A stretch of DNA of 10,293 nucleotides from Bordetella parapertussis (GTDB lineage: Bacteria > Pseudomonadota > Gammaproteobacteria > Burkholderiales > Burkholderiaceae), in NCBI GenBank assembly GCA_945901665.1, contig CAMDLJ010000063.1, positions 1 through 10,293 on the forward strand. Direction: 5' to 3'. Shown here one piece after another: positions 1 to 6,744 of the stretch. The position numbers were made by a program, and so were the translations under genes. The stretch's first letter is position 1. The number at the start of each line of letters is the position of its first letter. The notes under the pieces were generated by a model that saw nothing but the letters and a program-made list of their open reading frames with translations, had not been told where the DNA came from and searched no databases.

Positions 1-575
1 GCATGGGCTGCGAACCAACCGTGCTCGGTCTGCTCAAAGGCAAAAGTGAAAGCGTCAAAGGTTTTGCGCGTGCCCAGCCAGACAAAGCGGCACAAGCGCG
101 TGTCGATGTCGGGTTGGTAGGTTTGGGCGTAGCGGGTGCGCACCCGGCTGTTGAGGCCGTCGCAGGCAATCACCAGGTCGGCCTGGTATTGCAAGGCCAG
201 GGCTTGGTCGTCGTTCACGTCTTGCTCAAACAGCAGTTTCACGTCCAGTTCTTCGCAGCGCGCTTGCAAGATGTTGAGCAAGCGCTTGCGGCCAATGCCA
301 CAAAAGCCATGGCCCGTTGAGCGAACACTTCGGCCTTTGAAAAACACCTCGATATCGTCCCAGTGGTTGAAGGCGTCGGCAATCAGCTGCCCGGTGGGCG
401 CGTCGGCTTGCTGCAAGTTTTCCAGCGTTTTGTCGCTGAACACGACGCCCCAGCCAAAGGTGTCGTAGGGGCGGTTGCGTTCCACCACGGTGATGTGGTG
501 CTGGGGGTTTTGGGTTTTCATGAGTAGGGCGAAGTACAAACCCGCCGGCCCACCACCGATGCATAAGATATTCAT
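1..575 (-). CDS. FAD-dependent aromatic-CoA monooxygenase, N-terminal part (partial)
   Basis: 191 complete codons are visible, starting at the ATG whose first base is 575 and running off the left edge without a stop. The protein opens with a Rossmann dinucleotide-binding motif, [13 protein letters not shown] (residues 6-18), followed by the acidic end of strand two (VVERN). Later come [11 protein letters not shown] and the second FAD/NAD(P)H contact [10 protein letters not shown], as expected for a group A flavoprotein hydroxylase. The stretches [11 protein letters not shown] and [15 protein letters not shown] recall the N-terminal domain of salicylyl-CoA 5-hydroxylase and 2-aminobenzoyl-CoA monooxygenase/reductase. 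Those are cytoplasmic enzymes of about 770 residues that add oxygen to a CoA-activated aromatic ring and often carry a C-terminal old-yellow-enzyme domain. Whether this gene has that second domain cannot be seen. No Shine-Dalgarno sequence precedes the ATG. Family is fairly sure; substrate is inference. Confidence 0.85.
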   Translation of the reverse strand, partial: MNILCIGGGPAGLYFALLMKTQNPQHHITVVERNRPYDTFGWGVVFSDKTLENLQQADAPTGQLIADAFNHWDDIEVFFKGRSVRSTGHGFCGIGRKRLLNILQARCEELDVKLLFEQDVNDDQALALQYQADLVIACDGLNSRVRTRYAQTYQPDIDTRLCRFVWLGTRKTFDAFTFAFEQTEHGWFAAH

Positions 576-581
576 GCCCGA

Positions 582-611
582 ATTGTTGAGGCTTAAAGCA
601 ATCCCTGTCAA
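582..611 (-). promoter_or_regulatory. Candidate sigma-70 promoter of the monooxygenase, leaderless layout
   Basis: Read on the minus strand, a perfect -35 hexamer TTGACA (611-606) is followed by an 18-nt spacer and the -10-like hexamer AACAAT (587-582, four of six consensus bases). Only six bases then separate it from the ATG at 575. Transcription would begin at or next to the start codon, which fits the missing Shine-Dalgarno sequence. Prediction by eye only. Confidence 0.5.
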
Positions 612-635
612 GCCCTGTGGCCATTTCTTTGATCT

Positions 636-647
636 TGGGCAAGCCCA
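636..647. repeat. 12-bp perfect palindrome in divergent intergenic region
   Basis: TGGGC-AA-GCCCA lies between the divergent monooxygenase and DUF1840 genes, upstream of both candidate promoters. It could be an operator for a dimeric regulator or chance in GC-rich DNA. No regulator gene is in the window. Confidence 0.3.
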
Positions 648-683
648 TGGCACAGGCCGGGCCGTGCGGGGCGATTCACGGCG

Positions 684-689
684 CACAAT
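684..689 (+). promoter_or_regulatory. Candidate -10 element of the DUF1840 gene, leaderless layout
   Basis: CACAAT (four of six bases of TATAAT) ends six bases before the ATG at 696. There is no recognisable -35 at 17-18 nt spacing and no Shine-Dalgarno sequence. The arrangement mirrors the divergent gene, where AACAAT also stands six bases before ATG. Confidence 0.35.
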
Positions 690-695
690 CCGGCC

Positions 696-1019
696 ATGAT
701 TTACAAATTCAAATCCAAGGCGGCAGGCGACTTGATTTTTTTGCCCGAAAACGCCCGCCAAGTCTTGTCCATCTTGGGCAAAAACGATGCGGCCCAAGGC
801 ATCATCGAGCCGGCCCACATGGCCGCAGCGGTGCTGGCCCTGCAAGCGGCCGTGGCCCAGGCCGAGCAGGCCCAGGCGCAGGCTGTCCAAGCCGCCCGCG
901 ATCGGGGCGAAAAGCCCCCGCCCGCACCTGCCGTGGGCTTGCGCCAGCGGGTGCAGCCCTTCATCGCCATGCTCGAGCGCTGCGAGCGCGCTCAACAACC
1001 CATTGTTTGGGGGGTGTGA
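696..1019 (+). CDS. DUF1840 domain-containing protein
   Basis: 107 residues, small and soluble. The N-terminus, with [18 protein letters not shown] followed by [10 protein letters not shown], matches my recollection of DUF1840, a short protein family of unknown function found mainly in betaproteobacteria. The middle (about residues 43-70) is rich in Ala and Gln with a heptad-like pattern ([18 protein letters not shown]) and probably forms a helix or coiled coil. A proline-rich linker (KPPPAPA) leads to a helical C-terminus ([16 protein letters not shown]). No catalytic motif, membrane segment or signal peptide is seen. It stops 4 nt before the GTG start of the SrkA-like kinase, so the two are probably cotranscribed. 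Molecular role unknown. Confidence 0.85.
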   Translation: MIYKFKSKAAGDLIFLPENARQVLSILGKNDAAQGIIEPAHMAAAVLALQAAVAQAEQAQAQAVQAARDRGEKPPPAPAVGLRQRVQPFIAMLERCERAQQPIVWGV

Positions 1020-1023
1020 GGCG

Positions 1024-2052
1024 GTGGCACCGTTTTTCCAGGCCTTGTCGCCATTGCGGGTCCTGGATGCCCTGGCCGATTTGGGCTTGGCGGTGGATGG
1101 CCGCTTGAGCGCTTTGAGCTCTTACGAAAACCGGGTTTACCTGGCCATGCTCGACGACAACAGTGCCGTGGTGGCCAAGTTTTATCGGCCATTGCGCTGG
1201 CCCCAGGCGCTGATTGCTGAAGAGCAGGCTTTTGCCAGTGAACTGGCCAGCGAAGACATCCCGGTGGTGGCGCCCGTGACATTGCACGGGAAAAGCCTGC
1301 ACCATTTGGCCATTGAAGACGACCCACAGCACCCGGGTTTTTGGTTCAGTGTCAGCCCGCGCCGAGGCGGGCGGCAGCCCGAGTTGGACGACCCCGAGGT
1401 ATTGGAGTGGATTGGTCGCTTTTTGGCCCGCATCCACAACGTGGGCGAGCGCAGCGCCTTTGCCCAACGCCCCGCGCTGGATGTGCAAACCTTTGGCGAT
1501 GAGCCGCGCCAATGGCTGCTCGATCAAGGCGCGGTGGCCCCGGAGGCGCGCACAGAATGGGCGTCGCTCAGTGAGCAAGCCCTCACCTTGGTGCGCCAGG
1601 CGTGGGGTGCAGCGGCGGTGGGCCAAGCTGGCGGGGTGCAAACCATTCGCTTGCACGGCGACTGTCACCCCGGCAACATTTTGTGGACCCCCACTGACCG
1701 ACCCGAGGGCGGGCCGCACTTTGTGGACCTCGACGACGCCCGCCAAGGCCCGGCGGTGCAAGACCTGTGGATGCTGCAAAGCGGCGAGCGCGCCGATCGA
1801 ACACGGCAATTGGCGCAGTTGATCGATGGCTACGAATCCATGCGCGCCTTTGACCGGCGCGAACTGGCTTTGATTGAGCCCTTGCGCACCTTGCGCCTGA
1901 TCCACTACAGCGCCTGGTTGGCGCGGCGGCGCGACGACCCCTCATTTGCGCTTCACTTCCCATGGTTCGACGGGCCGGACTACTGGCGCGGCCAAGTCAA
2001 TATGCTGCAAGAACAAATGGAGGCCCTGCAAGACCCGCCCTTGATGGTTTGA
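1024..2052 (+). CDS. srkA: Stress response kinase SrkA/YihE-like protein
   Basis: 342 residues if the GTG at 1024 is the start. The open frame continues upstream inside the DUF1840 gene, but homology begins at APFF, so the long form was rejected. The fold is that of choline/aminoglycoside-kinase-like proteins. The ATP lysine is probably K52 (VAKFYRP). The Brenner-type catalytic loop is HGDCHPGN with H211, D213 and N218, and the metal-binding motif is DLDD (D235-D238). SYENRVY near the N-terminus and [15 protein letters not shown] in the middle are typical of the E. coli YihE/SrkA group. The E. coli protein (328 residues) is a cytoplasmic Ser/Thr kinase protecting cells under stress. All expected catalytic residues are present. 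A purine-rich stretch just before the GTG may serve as ribosome site. It is probably coupled to the DUF1840 gene. Confidence 0.88.
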   Translation: MAPFFQALSPLRVLDALADLGLAVDGRLSALSSYENRVYLAMLDDNSAVVAKFYRPLRWPQALIAEEQAFASELASEDIPVVAPVTLHGKSLHHLAIEDDPQHPGFWFSVSPRRGGRQPELDDPEVLEWIGRFLARIHNVGERSAFAQRPALDVQTFGDEPRQWLLDQGAVAPEARTEWASLSEQALTLVRQAWGAAAVGQAGGVQTIRLHGDCHPGNILWTPTDRPEGGPHFVDLDDARQGPAVQDLWMLQSGERADRTRQLAQLIDGYESMRAFDRRELALIEPLRTLRLIHYSAWLARRRDDPSFALHFPWFDGPDYWRGQVNMLQEQMEALQDPPLMV

Positions 2053-2064
2053 GGGGCGCTCATG

Positions 2065-2081
2065 CGCTCCAAATTTGAGCG
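2065..2081. terminator. Short hairpin after the kinase gene, possible weak terminator
   Basis: CGCTC and GAGCG form a 5-bp stem around a 7-nt AT-rich centre, 13 bases after the kinase stop. There is no T-run, so it is at best a weak or Rho-assisted terminator. The rest of 2053-2181 shows no gene and no convincing sigma-70 promoter. Confidence 0.25.
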
Positions 2082-2171
2082 AACCCAACTGAAACCCTTG
2101 GCCACAGCACGGCATTCAAGGGTGATAGAGTGCACTGACCCCGGCGGATGCCGAACGTGAGATCAATCTCC

Positions 2172-2177
2172 AGGAGA
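2172..2177 (+). promoter_or_regulatory. Ribosome binding site AGGAGA for first Bug gene
   Basis: A strong Shine-Dalgarno AGGAGA lies four bases before the ATG at 2182 and fixes that start. The third Bug gene has the same AGGAGA in a similar context (a CTC motif upstream and AAAATG downstream). Confidence 0.7.
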
Positions 2178-2181
2178 CAAA

Positions 2182-3177
2182 ATGACACTGCCCTGCTACC
2201 CCCTTCGATGGTTTGCTGCTGCCATGTGGCTGGCAGCCGTTGGCTTCTGTGCCCCTTTGGCGGCACAAAATCAGCCCGCTTTCCCGAATAAGCCCATCAC
2301 CATGGTGGTGCCTTTTCCGCCGGGTGGCGTGGCCGATATCGTGGCCCGACCTGTGGCCGAGGCCATGGCGCGCGATCTCGGCCAGCCCGTCGTGATCGAG
2401 AACAAGCCTGGTGCAGGTGGCGGCATCGGCATGGGACAAGTTGCCAAGTCCAAGCCCGATGGTTATACGGTGTTGATGGCTTTGTCATCCTTGAGTGTCA
2501 TCCCCGAGGCCGATGCCTTGGTGGGCCGCCCCGCGATGTATGCCCACACCGATTTGCGCCCGATTGCCCGCTACACCGCCGACCCCACGGTGTTGGCCGT
2601 GCGCGCCGATGCGCCGTGGAAAACCGCCAAAGAATTTGTGGAAGACGCCCGCCGCCGTCCCAAGGCCATCAACTACGGCTCGTCGGGCAATTACGGCACC
2701 ATGCATGTGCCCATGGAAATCTTGGCCCAAACCAGCGCCATCGCGCTCACCCATGTGCCCTTCACTGGCGCGGGTCCGGCGGTGCTGGCCTTGTTGGGTG
2801 GACAAATTGAGGCCGTCTCCACTGGGCCGGCCACCGTGTTGCAGCATGTCAAGGCCGGCAAGATCCGGGTGCTGGGCCACTGGGGCACGGGCAAGCTCGA
2901 ATCCATGCCCGATGTTCCCAGCTTGAAAGACCAAGGCTTCAATGCCGAATACGCCCAGTGGTCAGGCCTGTTTGTGCCCGGTGGCACACCCGAAGCGGTG
3001 GTGCAACGCCTGCGCACCGCCGCGCGCATGGCCGCACAAGACACCAAGGCCCGCGAGGTCATCCACAATGCAGGCAGCCCGGTCCAGTTTTTGGACAGCG
3101 CGGATTTTGAAAAGTACGTGCAAGCCGATATCAAACGCATGAGCGATGTGGTTCGGCGCATGGGCAAATTAGAGTGA
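2182..3177 (+). CDS. Bug-family (TctC-like) tripartite tricarboxylate transporter receptor 1
   Basis: 331 residues, the usual length for the Bug/TctC family. The N-terminus is a Sec signal peptide: a short basic region, a hydrophobic core about 11-24, and probable cleavage near A28 in APLAAQN. Mature-chain hallmarks are ITMVVPFPPGGVADIVAR (39-56), VIENKPGAGG (71-80) and KPDGYTVL (91-98), then YGSSG, HVPFTGAGP and LLGGQIEA. These proteins bind small carboxylated solutes in the periplasm and deliver them to a TctA/TctB-type secondary transporter, or act in sensing. Many Burkholderiales encode far more receptors than transporters. Here the receptor gene opens a run of four binding-protein genes with no membrane partner beside it. 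The ligand cannot be predicted. No lipobox is present, so it is a soluble periplasmic protein. Confidence 0.92.
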   Translation: MTLPCYPLRWFAAAMWLAAVGFCAPLAAQNQPAFPNKPITMVVPFPPGGVADIVARPVAEAMARDLGQPVVIENKPGAGGGIGMGQVAKSKPDGYTVLMALSSLSVIPEADALVGRPAMYAHTDLRPIARYTADPTVLAVRADAPWKTAKEFVEDARRRPKAINYGSSGNYGTMHVPMEILAQTSAIALTHVPFTGAGPAVLALLGGQIEAVSTGPATVLQHVKAGKIRVLGHWGTGKLESMPDVPSLKDQGFNAEYAQWSGLFVPGGTPEAVVQRLRTAARMAAQDTKAREVIHNAGSPVQFLDSADFEKYVQADIKRMSDVVRRMGKLE

Positions 3178-3188
3178 GAACACCGACC

Positions 3189-4166
3189 ATGAAAAGTTTA
3201 TTTCCCCGTTGCCGCAACCTGCTCACATTGGCGGCTGCGCTTGCCGTCAGCACCTGGGCGGTGGCCCAAAGCTATCCCCAGCGCCCGGTCAAAATCGTGG
3301 TGCCCTTTGCGACTGGCGGGCCGGCCGACAACTACGCGCGCTTCATCGCCCAGCGGTTGCAAGATGCAATGGGTCAGACCTTCGTGGTCGACAACAAACC
3401 TGGCGCGGGCTCGGTGATTGGCACCGATGTGGCGGCCAAAGCCCCGGCCGACGGCTACACCTTGTTGCTGATGTCGAATGCTTCCACGGTGAATGAAACC
3501 CTGATCCCCAACAAACCCTACAGCTTGCTGCGCGACTTTGTGGGGGTGGCCCCGATCAATTACTCCGATCTGGTGCTGGTGGCTTACCCCGGCACCGGCA
3601 TGCAAAACGCGGCCGATTTGATCAAGCGCGCCCAGGCCCAACCGGGCAAGCTCAACTATGCATCTTCTGGGCCTGGCACGCCCTATCACATGGCTGGTGA
3701 GTTGTTCAAAAGCATGGCCAAAATTGACCTGGTGCACATCCCCTACAAAGGCAGCTCAGGGGCCCGCACCGACGTGCTGGGTGGCCAAGTGGATTTGATG
3801 TTCGATGCGGTGACCACCATGACCGAGCAGGTCAAAGCTGGCAAGGTGCGTGCGATTGCCACCACCGGGCGCCAGCGCTCCGAGGTGTTGCCCGACGTGC
3901 CCACCTTGTCCGAGGCGGGCGTGCCCGGTTACGAGGCCACCATTTGGGTCGGCTTGATGGCCCCCAAAGGCACCCCCAAGGACGTGGTCGATCGGCTGAA
4001 TCAAGCCGTGTCCAAAATTGCGTCACAAGCTGATATTCGCCAGCAATGGGCCAAACAGGGCGCGGTACCCATGGTGATGAACCCCGCCGTGTTTGACAAG
4101 TACATCCAAGACGATGTGGCCAAATGGGCCCAGGTCATCCGCGCCGCCAACATCAAAATGGATTGA
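3189..4166 (+). CDS. Bug-family (TctC-like) tripartite tricarboxylate transporter receptor 2
   Basis: 325 residues from the ATG at 3189. An in-frame GTG at 3174 overlaps the previous stop as GTGA and would add five residues. The ATG gives the better signal peptide (MKSLFPRCRNLLTLAAALAV, cleavage after AVA at residue 26). Hallmarks follow in order: VKIVVPFATGGPADNYAR, VVDNKPGAGSVIGTD, APADGYTLLL, NYASSGPGTPYH, HIPYKGSSGA and GQVDLMFD. It is a periplasmic carboxylate-binding receptor like its neighbours, but clearly divergent from receptor 1, so a recent tandem copy is unlikely. The 11-nt gap to receptor 1 and 4-nt gap to the ModA-like gene point to one transcript and perhaps translational coupling. 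Ligand unknown. Confidence 0.92.
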   Translation: MKSLFPRCRNLLTLAAALAVSTWAVAQSYPQRPVKIVVPFATGGPADNYARFIAQRLQDAMGQTFVVDNKPGAGSVIGTDVAAKAPADGYTLLLMSNASTVNETLIPNKPYSLLRDFVGVAPINYSDLVLVAYPGTGMQNAADLIKRAQAQPGKLNYASSGPGTPYHMAGELFKSMAKIDLVHIPYKGSSGARTDVLGGQVDLMFDAVTTMTEQVKAGKVRAIATTGRQRSEVLPDVPTLSEAGVPGYEATIWVGLMAPKGTPKDVVDRLNQAVSKIASQADIRQQWAKQGAVPMVMNPAVFDKYIQDDVAKWAQVIRAANIKMD

Positions 4167-4170
4167 GGTC

Positions 4171-4872
4171 ATGGTCACATTGCACATTTTGAGTGGGGGA
4201 GCGGCCCAAGGCTTGGTGCGCACCTTGGCCGATGATTTTGAATCGCAGCACGAGTTGCACTTGAGCGGTACCTTTGGCGCGGTTGGTGCCATGAAGCAAA
4301 AACTCACCGACGGTACGCCCTGTGACGTGCTCATCCTCACCCGGCCCATGGTGCAGGATTTGATTCAGCAAGGGTTGGCCATGGCGGACACAGCGCAAGA
4401 CCTCGGCGTGGTCAAAACCGGCGTTGCCGTGCTGGCCGGTCAGCCCCCCGTGGCCGTGGCCACGCCCGATGCCTTGCGCCAGACTTTGCGCAAGGCCAGT
4501 GCCATTTACTTTCCCGATCCGCAACTGGCCACGGCGGGTATTCACTTCATGAAAGTGTTGCAAAAACTGGGTCTGGCCGATGAACTGGCCGACCGCTTGC
4601 GCCCCCACCCAAATGGCGCCACTGCCATGAAGGCCATGGGCCTGAGCAAAGACACCCAAGCCATTGGCTGTACCCAGGTGACCGAAATTTTGTCCACCCC
4701 CGGTGTGCAGTTGGTGGGCGACTTGCCCAAAGCGCATGAGCTGGCCACGGTGTACACCGCCGTGTTGGCCAAACGTGCACGACAAGTCGACATGGCCCAG
4801 GCCTTGATTGCCCACATGGCCAGCCCGGCACTGGCCGCGTTGCGCGCCGAGTTGGGTTTTTTGCCGGTGTGA
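4171..4872 (+). CDS. ModA-like substrate-binding domain protein without signal peptide
   Basis: 233 residues from the ATG at 4171, four bases after the stop of receptor 2; a GAGG lies unusually close (two bases) before it. The sequence has the pattern of ModA-type molybdate-binding proteins (SBP_bac_11 clan): a first strand LHILSGGAAQGLVRTLADDFE, then FGAVGAMKQKL with the GTPCDVLILT block (49-57), a central IYFPDPQLATAGIHFMKVL region, and GCTQVTEIL before a C-terminal helix pair. ModA proteins normally carry a signal peptide or lipid anchor. Here the chain begins directly at the first strand, and the open frame upstream encodes a polar sequence, so export by Sec is unlikely. No ModB/ModC partner is nearby. 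It may bind an anion or organic acid in the cytoplasm or serve another role. Fold is fairly sure, function unknown. Confidence 0.8.
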   Translation: MVTLHILSGGAAQGLVRTLADDFESQHELHLSGTFGAVGAMKQKLTDGTPCDVLILTRPMVQDLIQQGLAMADTAQDLGVVKTGVAVLAGQPPVAVATPDALRQTLRKASAIYFPDPQLATAGIHFMKVLQKLGLADELADRLRPHPNGATAMKAMGLSKDTQAIGCTQVTEILSTPGVQLVGDLPKAHELATVYTAVLAKRARQVDMAQALIAHMASPALAALRAELGFLPV

Positions 4873-4922
4873 TGCAACTCACGTTTGGGACACCGGCCGT
4901 GGCAGACACCCCCGAATGGCCC

Positions 4923-4944
4923 AGGCATGATGCCTAAATGATTT
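4923..4944. repeat. Two adjacent palindromes before Bug receptor 3
   Basis: AGGCAT-G-ATGCCT (4923-4935) is a perfect 13-bp palindrome. It is followed directly by AAAT-G-ATTT (4936-4944), a second perfect palindrome with the same central G. The pair sits 27 bases before the receptor 3 ATG and upstream of its AGGAGA site (4959-4964). It may be an operator or a small transcript-end hairpin for the ModA-like gene, or chance. Confidence 0.35.
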
Positions 4945-4970
4945 AAACAAGCTCACCTAGGAGACTCAAA

Positions 4971-5954
4971 ATGGAACATCAAACTTTGTCGATATGGCGT
5001 CGCGGCGCTGTGGCTGCGCTGGCCGCGCTTTTGTGTTGGGCCGCAGGCGCGCAAGACTTTCCTAACCGCCCGATCCGCTTGGTCGTCCCCCAGCCCCCGG
5101 GCGGCGGCACCGATATCTTGGCGCGCAACATGGCGCAAAGGCTCACCGAGGTTTTGCGCCAACCCACGGTGGTGGAAAACCGCGCGGGCGCGGGCTCCTT
5201 GGTGGGCACCGAATTTGTCGCCAAAGCCCCCGCCGACGGCCACACCTTGTTGATGGGCGGCATCTTCAACATGGTGATGAACAAGGCCTTGATCAAAAAC
5301 CTGTCGTATGAACCCGCGCGCGACTTCATCCCCTTGGGCTATATCTCGGCTTACCCGTTTGTCATGCTGGCGCGCGCCGACTTGCCCGTCAACAACATGG
5401 CCGACTTGGTCAAGTACGGCAAAGAGCGCCCAGGCCGGCTCAGTTATGGCTCGGGTGGTGTGGGCACCTTGCAGCATGTGTGGGGCGCGGTGTTGCTCAG
5501 CAGTTTGGGCATTGAAGCTTTGCACGTGCCCTTCAAGGGCGCGGCCCCCGCTCACCAAGAGATGATGGGCGGGCGCTTGGACGTGATGTTTGACAACATG
5601 TCGGCCTCCAAACAATATGTGCAGTCGGGCAAGCTCAAAGGTTTGGTGGTTTCATCCGCTGCGCGCAGCCCGCACCTGGCCCAGGTGCCCACCGTCAACG
5701 AAACCGGCTTGACCCGCTTCGAGGGCGAGAGCTGGTTTGGTATTTTTGCCCCTGCCGGCACCCCGCCCGCCGTGGTGGCCAAATTGCGCGAGGCCATGGC
5801 CCAAATCAACCGCGAGCCCGAGTTCATCGCCCGCGTCGAGCGCGATGGTGGGCGACTGCTCAACATCGCACCGGGTCAACAACAAGCATTTTTGCAAGAA
5901 GAAATCGAGCGCTGGGTGGGCTCGGTTCAAAAATACAACGTCACCGCCGACTGA
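4971..5954 (+). CDS. Bug-family (TctC-like) tripartite tricarboxylate transporter receptor 3
   Basis: 327 residues, started by the ATG after a clear AGGAGA (4959-4964). The signal peptide has Arg residues at 10-11, a hydrophobic core (AVAALAALLCWAAG) and probable cleavage after AGA at residue 27. Hallmarks are IRLVVPQPPGGGTDILAR, TVVENRAGAGSLVGT and APADGHTLLMGG, then YGSGGVGTLQH, HVPFKGAAPAH and GRLDVMFDNM. DGHT replaces the more usual DGYT. It is a periplasmic receptor for a carboxylated ligand. The 98-bp gap from the ModA-like gene holds palindromes and a fresh ribosome site, so it may have its own promoter. Divergence from receptors 1 and 2 suggests a different ligand. It ends convergent to the VOC gene; ligand unknown. 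Confidence 0.92.
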   Translation: MEHQTLSIWRRGAVAALAALLCWAAGAQDFPNRPIRLVVPQPPGGGTDILARNMAQRLTEVLRQPTVVENRAGAGSLVGTEFVAKAPADGHTLLMGGIFNMVMNKALIKNLSYEPARDFIPLGYISAYPFVMLARADLPVNNMADLVKYGKERPGRLSYGSGGVGTLQHVWGAVLLSSLGIEALHVPFKGAAPAHQEMMGGRLDVMFDNMSASKQYVQSGKLKGLVVSSAARSPHLAQVPTVNETGLTRFEGESWFGIFAPAGTPPAVVAKLREAMAQINREPEFIARVERDGGRLLNIAPGQQQAFLQEEIERWVGSVQKYNVTAD

Positions 5955-6006
5955 GTTGCTGCGAGCGCGCCAGCACCGCGCGTGGGCTGATGCGGGTCCA
6001 CTTGGG

Positions 6007-6024
6007 TGTGCTTGTGCTTGTGCG
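6007..6024. repeat. Hexamer tandem repeat TGTGCT, three copies
   Basis: TGTGCT-TGTGCT-TGTGCG lies between the convergent ends of receptor 3 and the VOC gene. It is a short simple repeat. No other feature was supported in 5955-6056. Confidence 0.6.
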
Positions 6025-6056
6025 TGAGCGTGTCGAGGTGCAGTTGCGGGCTGCCC

Positions 6057-6620
6057 TCAGGCCTGATTGCGCGCGGCGTGGCTGGCGCGGATTTGCTCGG
6101 CAAAGGCTGCCACCCAATCGTCGCGGCCTTGCTGGGTGGGGTTGCCCACCATGTGCTGCTCGGTGCGACGGGTGATTTCAGCATCACTCAAATCCAAGTC
6201 CAGCGGTTCTGAATAAGGCTGGGCAATGTGCCAAGGCGTGTCGGTATACACCTCGATGCGGTTGGCCTCGGGGTCGCGGAAATACAGCGACCACGAGTTG
6301 CCATGGTCCACGCACTGGATCAAGCCGGTGTCTTGGCGGGCGCGAACCCGCTGGTGCATCACCCGCAGGCCATCGAGTTGGGCCACCCAAAAAGAAATTT
6401 GTTGCAAGCCGTAACCCGGCCCATCGCCGGGGTGGCGGCCGCTTTCCATCACCAGCTGGTGGTGCGACTGCGCGTCACGGCTCAAAAACACCACTTTTTG
6501 CCCGCGCACATCGCCGCGGTCGGTGATCAAAAACCCCAGCACCTCGGTGTAAAACGCGGCCATGGTGTCGATGTCGCGAACAAACATGCCCATGTGGCGC
6601 AACTTCAGGTCAGGAATCAT
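6057..6620 (-). CDS. VOC-superfamily protein (extradiol dioxygenase/glyoxalase type)
   Basis: 187 residues from the ATG at 6620, chosen because GGAG (6629-6632) stands eight bases upstream and VOC homology begins within ten residues. The frame is open 74 codons further but that stretch looks non-coding. The two paired beta-alpha-beta modules of a vicinal-oxygen-chelate fold are visible: LRHMGMFVRDIDTMAAFYTEVLGF (8-30), HHQLVMESGR (53-62), LQQISFWVAQLD (72-83) and YFRDPEANRIEVYTDTPW (113-130). Likely metal ligands are H9, H53 or H54 and E123. Q74 stands where many relatives have His, which I recall as normal in this subgroup. The C-terminal tail, QPYSEPLDLDLSDAEI onward, is shared with VOC proteins of aromatic-degradation loci. 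It is a soluble cytoplasmic metalloenzyme, perhaps opening a ring or acting on a glutathione- or keto-intermediate. Exact reaction unknown. Confidence 0.87.
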   Translation of the reverse strand: MIPDLKLRHMGMFVRDIDTMAAFYTEVLGFLITDRGDVRGQKVVFLSRDAQSHHQLVMESGRHPGDGPGYGLQQISFWVAQLDGLRVMHQRVRARQDTGLIQCVDHGNSWSLYFRDPEANRIEVYTDTPWHIAQPYSEPLDLDLSDAEITRRTEQHMVGNPTQQGRDDWVAAFAEQIRASHAARNQA

Positions 6621-6744
6621 GGGGGCATCTCCAAGGGGGGTGAACGAACAGTGTGGGACTGCCCCAGTGGGGCGGGGCGATTTTGCCTGACCGCGGGGGC
6701 TTGGTGGGCTGAGCCCGCCCCGCTCATGGGCACGCCGCCCTTCG

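Noticed and set aside
648..662. Sigma-54-like site TGGCAC-N5-GGGC upstream of DUF1840
   Set aside because: The -24 half is perfect but the -12 half lacks TT of TTGC, and no sigma-54 activator gene is present; likely chance in GC-rich DNA.
787..1023. Long upstream start for the SrkA-like kinase
   Set aside because: This part overlaps the DUF1840 gene in another frame and encodes a low-complexity Pro/Ser/Arg sequence; kinase homology starts at the GTG at 1024.
961..1905. 314-codon open frame antisense to the kinase gene
   Set aside because: The opposite strand has intact SrkA motifs; the antisense product resembles no family and is a typical GC-rich shadow frame.
2099..2114. Sigma-54-like spacing (TGGC...GGCA) before Bug receptor 1
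   Set aside because: Only the GG and GC dinucleotides fit at the right spacing; most other consensus bases are missing.
5965..5981. Hairpin GCGCG...CGCGC after Bug receptor 3 as terminator
   Set aside because: Only a 5-bp stem in CG-repeat sequence and no following T-run.
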